A stretch of DNA of 64,000 bases, taken from positions 98,375,488 through 98,439,487 of the forward strand of contig CM060984.1 of assembly GCA_030765065.1 (NCBI GenBank). The letters are read 5' to 3'. The DNA comes from Deroplatys truncata. Its lineage: Eukaryota; Arthropoda; Insecta; Mantodea; Mantidae. Numbering within the stretch: the stretch's first letter is position 1; each line of letters opens with the position of its first letter. The notes under the pieces were generated by a model. That model had not been told where the DNA came from and made no database searches. It saw only the letters and a program-made list of their open reading frames with translations. Positions 56,550 to 64,000 of this stretch are shown piece by piece. The position numbers were made by a program, and so were the translations under genes.

Positions 56550-57460
56550 GGTAATCTCAAGAACCACTCAACCGATTTTGATAATTATTTCTCCATTGAA
56601 AAGTTCTAGTTTTTCTAGAGGAGATAGGGCTTTTTCATTTCATTTCATAAATTATTAAAAGATTAAAAAGGTTTTACAAAGCCTATGTACTCGAATACAA
56701 ACGCATTAGTTACCAGGTATATGCTTGCGAAGAACGCATTGAATTTTGGTTGAGAATACCATGGAGTAAAAAGCAGTTGTTACTCCTCAGAATATGTCTG
56801 AAAAATTAGACAAATGCCGCGCGTATTTCATTGTAAACAATATATATTTTTAGATGTCACGATTTATTAATTAAGAAACAACACAGCGAAAGAGAAATGA
56901 ATTTGCTTATAACGCTACAATACCTATGCGATACTAATGCCAAAATATTTTAATAACTCTCAAGTAAGAAATTTTGCTTCATTTCCTTTGTAGTTATGGT
57001 GTAATCAACTTTATTAGTAGAGCATGCGAAATAATTATATAAAGAGAGATCTTTCCTAATCAGTGAATTTATATTTTAATTATCTGGGTGGTCGCAGACT
57101 GTCTTTTCCAAAAAGGTTAAATTTGTGGCCTGGGAATGAAGAATCTTCATATGTCACTAGCTTCGCCTCTGTTTTGTTGTATAAGTTAAAGGTTCCTATA
57201 TTATGTGTGAAATATGCAGGTTTTAAGTTATTAAATAACAAGGAACCAAAGAAAAGGTACAAGGGTTCCTCGACCATTCCCAGCGATGAATGTTCTACCG
57301 CCAAAGGGTATGGAGCATTTTCAGCACTTGGAAGATTATCGGGGAAAGGGGTGTTTCAGACATGCCGCCGATGTTTCACATCCTTTTGCATGAGTATCAG
57401 GGGATGTTTCGTCCCATATTAGCAATAGCCGGATCTGTGTGAAATTACAAATATAAGGGG
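56549..57460. other. Unassigned sequence
   Basis: A 119-residue plus-strand frame (57063-57422) overlaps a 74-residue minus-strand frame; neither has a recognisable domain. Confidence 0.3.
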
Positions 57461-57598
57461 TAAAGTGGAGGATCAGCCATAAAAATGGTCTAGATGGTTG
57501 TACCATAATTTCATAAAGAACGGGGGAAGTAAATGAAATTAAATTGTAATTTGAGTTTGAAAAGCTACCAGTGCAACATCGGACAGCCACTTATTTCT
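57461..57598 (+). repeat. Second copy of the 7990-8128 repeat
   Basis: Shares the order 'aaggggtaaagtggaggatc', 'aatttcataaagaacggggg', 'gagtttgaaaagctacc' and 'gtgcaacatcgg'. It is more decayed at the end than the first copy. Confidence 0.55.
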
Positions 57599-58400
57599 AT
57601 ATAAAATGCATATAAACAGGGGCATGTTATTCTAAACTCAAAATCGCAATTGTCTCGAAAATACCATCCCTGAAATGGGGCGAAAGTCATAAACAGATCA
57701 TTCATGAAGACCTCGAAAGATGACAGTACTGCAGCATACTCTACCAGATTAGAGGTGAAACAATTGATATTATCATATATGAGATATTACTGTATGTGGA
57801 TGTGATAGCCATTATACTGCTTCATTTGAAAGTTTTTAAACTTAAAAGTTTACCTCAGTGCCTTAATCTAGGGATTTAAATTACCTAAGAACAAGCATTT
57901 AGTCAAATTAAGCTAATCTTATTCATACAGTATTTTTTTAAATTCGACCGTTAAGCGAAGCCACGTTTGCGAAAGCACAACCCTTGGCTTAAAAGTTAAA
58001 AATCTCACTGTGTTGGCGAAAGAAGTGCGGGACTCGTTTGCGAAACACTGCAAATAGCGTTACGTAATGGAAATCTTCAGGATTGCGCAAAGAACAAGTG
58101 TAATACGAGCGCCAAGAACTATATAAAAATTCATCATACAAAATATCCCTTTCAGTTGCTTTACGAAAGTCAGTTCGACCCATGTGCGAAGATGTGCGAA
58201 AAGATACACTTGAAGCATATCCACTTGGCATAACACATCTAACGCGCCCACTTCCAGAAGCTTTAAAAGTTTTGAGTGCAGAGAATATGTACTTCAAAAA
58301 AATAAATATATGTATATATAGTGAGAGTGAGAGAGAGAGAAACTTAAATAAAAATTATTGTTAACTACACCTATATTAGTAAAAAAAATAGTATTTTGCA
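57599..58400. other. Unassigned AT-rich sequence
   Basis: No feature recognised apart from a short GA run near 58320-58340. Confidence 0.4.
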
Positions 58401-58401
58401 T

Positions 58402-58441
58402 TTTACTTTCTCTACTACTTACCTACACTAAGTAGAAGAAG
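58402..58441 (-). repeat. Family A hairpin end, left of the LINE
   Basis: 'ttactttctctactacttac' then 'taagtagaagaagta' is the terminal hairpin. The rest of this copy continues at 63572, so the LINE split it. Confidence 0.75.
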
Positions 58442-60602
58442 TAGAATAGAATAAAATATTCTATTTTCTCCCGAACACAATACAACAAATTTTAGATGCA
58501 TGTCAAATCTTAAAGGAATTTACATTCTAAGTAGTCAATTTGAGTCCCATTTTTCTTTCTTCTAAGGGCTACTTGTGCCTGTCCAGCTCTTATTCTTTTC
58601 CTTTTCCTATTATTTTCCTCTTCCATGATTCCTAATTTCTCATTATTCTCCTTTCTCTCTCCTGCTTAGCTTTCCCTTGCTTTTTTCCCTTACTTTCCGT
58701 AATCATTTTTCCTTGATTTTCCTTAAAACTTTTTTTTCTCTATAACTGTTAATATTTTTATAGCTAGCATTTCCTCTCTCATTTTGTCCCACTTCAAATT
58801 CCAAACATCCTGCCTCCACTTCTCTAACCCTTTACATTCTACCAAGTAATGTATCTTATGCTCCTTTTCACCACATATCTACATATGCTCCATTTCTGCC
58901 TCTCAATACTCCTGGGAACATTACCCTGTTCTTACCCGTGCTAAACCTAACCTTTCCTGTCAACGTCAACGTCTCCCCCAATCTCTCTTAATTGTTTTAT
59001 ATAAACTTAAGGAGTTTTTATTTTCAAGGCTTCCCAAGATTTCTTGTTACTGTATATCTTCTATGCTATTTCTCAGTACTTTACAAAATATGTTTTTCCC
59101 ACTAGTTGCCAAATATCTCCATTCCTACCTTCTGCAACTCTCTTCCTATCCCTGTCCACCATCCATTCTTACTTGAAGTTATCTTCTATTATTCACACAA
59201 AATTTTATTATATCTTGATCTTCCCTTTGAAGGTACCTGTACCAATATTTTAAGATTCTTTCAATAATTATTCCTTTCCAATCCTTCTTAAATTTATCAT
59301 GCTACTTCTCTCGGTGCTGAAATGATTAATCCCTAAAGTTCTTTGCAAAATAGCCTCTATATTTTATCTACTATTTTGCCTAATTCCGAAGCCTCCATAT
59401 TTCTTGGAATAGAATGTTTGTTTCTATAATACTTATTGATAGAAGCATCCTTTCCAATCAATTAACGGATATTTCCAATCTGTAATTACTTATTCTTAAA
59501 CCTGTCATAACGTTTTTCCATCACCTTCCTCCCGGTAGCTTCCCACCGATCATTATTACTTAAACTTACTCCTAGACAATCTCACTCCTTTACTACTTAT
59601 AACTGTTGTTCATTCAGGTACTATTCAGTTCATCTTTTCCTAGTTTATTTCTTTTTTTTAAAACTATAACTTTTGATTTATTAAATTTACTCGAATTTTC
59701 CATTCTGTGCAGAATTTATGTTATTTTATTAATTTCTCTTTGTAAGCCTATTACAGTTTAGGTTCTACCATTAGGTCATCTGCATCAGCAAACCTGCTAT
59801 CTTCTTGTTCATTAAATTCGCTACTCTTTCTACTATATCTTCTATAAATAAACTAAACATAATGGGACATAGTTTGCATCCTTGTCTTAAGCCTAATTTT
59901 TGTGCAGTTATCTTCTAATTCTGTTTTGATCACATCATATACAAAATGTTATGTCTCCATATATATTTCCAATTCCATCAATAAAAGTCATAATTTACCC
60001 CTTTTTCTAATTTCCCCTCCAGGGGTTCTCTGGTGATAATGCCGAATGCCTTTTCAAAATCCGCAAAAAGCATACACATCCTTCCTCTTTTCCTGTTGGA
60101 ATATCTTTCAATTATTTTCTAAATTGTAATGTATTATCTGTTGTTCGCTTGCCTTTCCTAAAACATGATTGAAACTCAGACAGCTTTCCTTCAAATTCTG
60201 CCCAGCCTTGTAGTCTATCTGCCATCATTCCTATGTATATTTCTCCCAGGATAGACAATATACTTATTCCCATGTAGTTCTCTGGTTTATTGATCCCTCT
60301 CTTATCTTTATATATGGTAATACCATACTTATTTTTAAATTTTCAGCTATATTTTATTTAATAATTTTGCCAAAATTTTCAAGCCTCCAACTTTACCGAA
60401 CATATTCCAGAACTCTCATGGAATTCCATCGATCCCCCTGCCTTGTCTTTGATGGTTAACTTCTGACATCAATATTTGTCCATCTGGTCTTTCATTTTTT
60501 ATCCTGTTTTGCACTATGTCCCTTAATTCTAACTTCATCGCTTCTCCTCCCCAATCATCTTCCAAAATACTTCATCCATTGGGAAGTTAGAATCAGTCGC
60601 TG

Positions 60603-60780
60603 AACAATTCAATACCATCGCCGGGATTTGAACCACGGATCTCCCGGTTTCCGCCCGGTTGCTTTAACCACTAAACTACCATGGCAACATGCCGGAATGA
60701 CATTAAATTACCCAACTGATTCGCATTTTTTTTCGGTAAACCACAAGGAGATCGCAAGTACAATTGTCATCTCAATACAA
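60603..60780 (-). mobile_element. SINE S2, reverse, inserted in the LINE
   Basis: 'aattcaataccatcgccggg atttgaaccacgga' is the reverse S2 stem and B-box. 'ctttaaccactaaactacca tggcaaca' is its A-box and start. The leader ('ctgattcgcat', 'ggtaaaccacaaggagat') follows in reverse. Confidence 0.88.
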
Positions 60781-60915
60781 TCAGTGGTTAGAGCAACCGT
60801 ACGGAAACCGGGAATCCATAGTTCAAATCCTGGCGATGGCATTGAATTTTTCGTCTGATTCTACCTTTCTAATCTTGTCCAACACACGGCTTATTTGAAA
60901 GAACAATTAATTCCA
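60781..60915 (+). mobile_element. SINE S2, forward, back-to-back with the previous copy
   Basis: 'cagtggttagagcaaccgta cgg', 'agttcaaatcctggcgatgg' and 'aacacacggcttatttga' give an S2 head and body without the leader start. It is joined to the reverse copy, forming an inverted pair. Confidence 0.85.
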
Positions 60916-62765
60916 CTTCATCCATTCTTTCGGCAAAATCTGGTTTCCTATTTCTCCATTCTTGCTTGTCCTCCTCCTAACTCCCATGTTTCTTTTATTG
61001 TTTTTCTCCTCTATAGCCTGTTTTACCATTTTTATTATATTATCCTGCCACGCTTTCATCTTTTCCTGCAATGCATACTTATATCTCCATTAGCTAATCA
61101 GAAAATTTGGCTATCATTTAGTTCAGAGAAGAGAGTTGAATAATAATTTATGAAATGATAGGTTTAATAGTTTTTGCAGTGTTTCTCTCCATCTATTTAA
61201 TCCTCTGTTTTTGCTGATGTACATTCCTCATCAAACCATCCTATATTTATCTGCTTCCCTCTCTGTCTTACTTCCATTCATGCTCCTGCTCTTGTTACTG
61301 TTAATTCCATCAGCTTTAGTGCCTTTTCTAAATTCCCTGGCATAATAACAACCTCTATACCATATTTCAGAATTTTCCCTACCCTAAAGTTTATGTCCTG
61401 CCAAAATGCTTCTCTTAGTTCCTCCCTCCATTGAAGATTCTAATTCTTTTTCGTTGTGTTACTTCTTATTGTTCCTTCACCCTTTGTTCTTTTCCACCCA
61501 TTTCCAAAATTATATGGAAAAGACTAATATTAACAATCTCATTTAGTTCTTCGAAATTTACAATCTTTTCCTCCATTTGGAAACTACTTATCAATAGTCT
61601 AAAATACTTTGATTGTTATAAATTCTCCTCGTCTATTCTCTCCTATGGTTCCATTACATATCATTAAATTATTTGTTTATCAAAATTCTAGTATTTTCCC
61701 CTACTTATTACATGTTGTACCCGTACTTTTTCTTATTAGTACTTAATCTCTTTCCCACCCCTCTCCTGAACTTTCAGGTGGTACTAATCTTACATCTTCT
61801 TCGCCTATTCTTGCGTTAAAATCCCCCATCAGTATAAACTAAATATTTGAGAAACTCTTTATAATTTTTTCTATATCTTTTTCCAAACTATTAAAGAATT
61901 TGTTTTCAAAGAAATGTGATGTTTCTGAAGGAATGTGTACTACCCCTAACCCAACAGTTACTTTTTCCTTCTTTATCTGTTTAATAACACTCCATAAAAC
62001 TTGACTTCTTTCTTCTGTTATTACTGTGTCGATGCTTATTTCTCTAGCTTTCTTAAAAAAGAAAAATCCCTCCCGAAACTCTACCTTTATAATGTGTGTT
62101 ACTTGCATTTTTCCTTGTCCACTTACGTATCTTAGCTGTGTTTTTGCTTTCCTTCTTCCCATGTCTCAGTTACTCCTAAATTATCCATTTTGCTTATCAC
62201 TCTTTGTATTTATCCACTGCTTACCTTACGTTTTAGTCCTATAATCCAGAGCATTACTTCTAGCTCCATTAACTATCTTGAATTTGATCTTCCAACAAAT
62301 TTAAATCATTCCATATTCTTTCTGTATCTTCATTATCTTGGGCTTGCGCCTCTTTTCCTTCCTTTTTCTTCCCATACTTAGTTATTTGATTCATACTGTA
62401 CCCTTCCGCAGACTATTTTTAAACCTCCTGCGTTTACCAAGTCTTGCAGTTCCTTTAAATCACTCATTTGTATAATTTTCCGATTCGGTTCCGTCTAGCT
62501 GATATTTCCTTTTATCGGTCAATGCATTGACTCCCTCCTCTTCTTGCCATTCTTCACCTTTATGAAACTGCTGATGTTCCTGGGCAGTCATTTCTCTTTA
62601 CATTCGAGCCTCATTTATCACCTTCCACGTATAACTGAAGTCCTATGCCTTTTTTTTCCCTTCTGATCTAGCTTCTTGCATTATTATGAGTAGTGCTTTT
62701 ATTATATGTTGTTCTCCTCGCTGAAATCCTGCTCAATGAAAATGTGTGTGTCTTTTAACTTTTTC

Positions 62766-62982
62766 GCCTGCCTCTATGGTGTGGATGTAACGTGCCCGCC
62801 GAATCTAGGTTAGATTTTTTCCGGTTTTTTTCCCCATATCCTGTAAAGATGAATGTAGGGTACTTAAAGCTCTATGTTTCCCGGGCTCATTTGAGCATCA
62901 TTTCACCCATTTCTTTCACTCATTGTCCGATATGACCTAACCGGTTAGAGGACGCTTAGCTTAAAAAAAAGCCAAAGAACTT
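62766..62982 (+). mobile_element. Short insertion with A-tail and target duplication in the LINE
   Basis: AACTTTTTCG at about 62759 and AACTTTTTGC at 62988 look like a target duplication. The insert starts 'gcctgcctctatggtgtgga' and ends in an A-rich tail. A weak tRNA-like head is possible, so it is probably a SINE of another family. Confidence 0.55.
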
Positions 62983-62984
62983 TT

Positions 62985-63571
62985 TGCATTTCTCAACATC
63001 TGTCCATTTTCATATCCATTGTTACCAATTTTACTAATACTGACTAGATCTTTTCTCCTTTCTGCCAAATTTGAATGCATCTACAACTCCCGATCCGGGT
63101 AGTATTTTAGTTGCTCCTCTATAATTTCACCTACAACTTCTCCAAGCTTTTTCTCTCTATCCTCTTTTACTTCAAACATCACAACATTTAGTCTACGTTG
63201 TCCCACTTTATTATCTCTTTGCATTATGTCCATTCTCCTCAGCTTGTCGTCCTCCGAGGTATAGTGGTTATCATGCTAGCCTCTACTTCCCGAGGTCACG
63301 GGTTCAAACCCGGTGGAGGGCGATGTATTTTTTGGGATGTAAAAATCCTTAGCATGTCTTCATTCGGAAGGGAAGTAAAGCCGGTGGTCCCGTGTCGTAG
63401 ATTTACGGCACGTAAAAGAACCTCAAGCCTGATAAAGAAGCCTATGAGCAAAATTACCGGTCTTTCACGCCCAATATAGAATGGAACGCTAAGGATCACA
63501 GCAGTTAAAGAGCGTCCATAAATAAAATAATAAATAAATAAATAAAATAAACTCCTCCAAGACTCTTCTAA
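62985..63571 (-). pseudogene. LINE ORF1 fragment
   Basis: Minus-strand codons read 'RRMDIMQRDNKVGQRRLNVV' then 'MFEVKEDREKKLGEVVGEII'. This resembles the coiled-coil to RNA-binding junction of LINE ORF1 proteins (L1-like '..RRNNVIIFGLKE..'). The SINE at 63246-63545 splits it, and the 26 bases beyond ('ELEES'-like) may be its upstream part. Assignment is by motif resemblance only. Confidence 0.55.
63246..63545 (+). mobile_element. SINE S3, complete, inserted in the LINE
   Basis: Head 'cctccgaggtatagtggtta' with B-box 'cgggttcaaacccgg' and a closing stem 'tggaggg', so tRNA-derived. The body holds 'ggtggtcccgtgtcgtagat' and 'ggcacgtaaaagaacctc'. The tail is 'gttaaagagcgtccataaat' plus (AATA)n. 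The tail is shared with SINE S2 at 20020-20060. Confidence 0.92.
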
Positions 63572-63713
63572 TTCTTAGCCCACCTCTAGAGGAAGTGTTG
63601 TATTCTAATGGAAAATTTATTATCGAGATTTTACAGGAAGTACATATTTTGAGGTCTCTGAACAAAAACAAATTTTTTTAGAAAATCATCCGTGTTTGCG
63701 TGTATTTGAGAGA

Positions 63714-63752
<39 letters not shown>

Positions 63753-64000
63753 TCAACAGAATAATTAAAAAACGAATTGTTGGATAAATACCGAACTTCG
63801 TATTTAAGTTCAGCATCTTTCAGAGATGTGACACCAAGATTTTCAGAAAACTCTCTCACCTCAAATGTCTCTTTATATGAAATATTTTTCGTTATTTTTA
63901 CTTCTTCAAAATGGCTCTTAACGATTTTAATTAAAATACCATTAAGGTCTTTGCATCACTAATAAAGTATACATCTCCAGTAGGTACTTTGTGAATAGCC
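63572..64000 (-). repeat. Family A copy, right of the LINE, cut by window end
   Basis: Resumes inside the hairpin at 'ctagaggaagtgttgtattc' and continues through a GAGA microsatellite (63706-63750), 'ataccgaacttcgtatttaa', 'catctttcagagatgtgac' and 'aacgattttaattaaaatac' to the window edge. With 58402-58441 it forms one copy split by the LINE. Confidence 0.85.

Larger units (their letters stand above)
58600..62400 (-). pseudogene. LINE ORF2 pseudogene (endonuclease + reverse transcriptase)
   Basis: Endonuclease: VTVGLGVVHIPSETSHFFEN, then after the frame change ILMGDFNARIGEEDVRL near 61800, the APE-type metal and catalytic block. Linker: 'KYALQEKMKAWQDNIIKMVK' near 61060. Reverse transcriptase: 'NYMGISILSILGEIYIGMMA' near 60240, 'FRKGKRTTDNTLQ', 'FADFEKAFGIITREPLEGKL' near 60030 (first Asp block), and 'KLGLRQGCKLCPIMFSLFIE' near 59870. 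The active-site YADD is decayed at about 59780 ('LMQMT'). The C-terminal 'CGEKEHKIHYLVECKGLEKW' near 58830 is zinc-knuckle-like. When active it would nick DNA and copy its RNA into the genome; it cannot do so now. Confidence 0.87.
58442..63571 (-). mobile_element. LINE (non-LTR retrotransposon), near full length, decayed
   Basis: About 5.1 kb, including at least three inserted SINEs, read on the minus strand. In order: an ORF1-like region (63571-62985), endonuclease (about 62400-61740), linker, reverse transcriptase (about 60600-59650), and a cysteine/histidine C-terminal region near 58870. TAGAGGAAGTG at the right and TAGAAGAAGTA at the left are a likely target duplication in the family A hairpin. 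The AG-rich coding strand explains the long pyrimidine-rich plus strand. Frameshifts and stops are everywhere. Confidence 0.88.

Noticed and set aside
57063-57422. 119-residue frame as a host gene
   Set aside because: No recognised domain or flanking splice structure; an antisense frame of similar length overlaps.
63263-63325. Possible genuine tRNA gene
   Set aside because: The B-box and stems are tRNA-like, but the cloverleaf is imperfect and the segment continues into a SINE body and tail shared with other copies.

Overview
The window looks like intergenic DNA from a large, AT-rich, repeat-dense arthropod genome. An insect is likely and a polyneopteran lineage possible, but this is inferred only from the transposon and SINE types. 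Supporting signs are animal mariner and hAT transposases, apurinic-endonuclease LINEs, LTRs with a TATA box and an arthropod-style TCAGT initiator, several tRNA-derived SINE families and many microsatellites. I found no intact cellular gene, tRNA gene, rRNA gene, CRISPR array or prokaryotic signal. Nearly all open frames in the window are short chance frames or broken transposon genes.

The dominant component is an unclassified interspersed family, here called family A. It is about 0.9 kb, apparently non-coding, and has an inverted ACTTTCTCTAC motif near both ends, a terminal hairpin and an internal CA/CAGA microsatellite. More than 20 full or partial copies are present, in both orientations. 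Some copies sit inside other copies, and other transposons have landed in copies of it, so the order of insertion can be read.

Layout: 0-4 kb, nested family A copies and a degenerate mariner (797-2027). 5.6-7.45 kb, a 34-bp minisatellite with a higher-order repeat. 9.2-14.8 kb, family A copies, one nested in another. 16-17.7 kb, a SINE with a clean target-site duplication and the 3' end of a LINE. 19-24 kb, SINEs and two hAT remnants, one of them split by a family A copy. 27-28.3 kb, a decayed LINE reverse transcriptase. 29.6-36 kb, family A copies, SINEs and a solo LTR. 38.3-41.1 kb, a 2.8-kb element whose two LTR-like arms are inverted, bounded by a 4-bp duplication. 42.7-47.6 kb, more family A. 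48.8-53.5 kb, GC-rich SINEs, a deleted transposase remnant with an HTH region, and a mariner carrying both a SINE and a solo LTR. 55.1-56 kb, family A. 58.4-63.6 kb, a near-complete but decayed LINE on the minus strand carrying inserted SINEs and itself lying inside a family A copy. 63.6-64 kb, the rest of that family A copy, running off the window.

The most unusual objects are the inverted-LTR element (38293-41077), the self-nesting family A, the higher-order minisatellite, and the mariner placed exactly between two copies of a 183-bp sequence.
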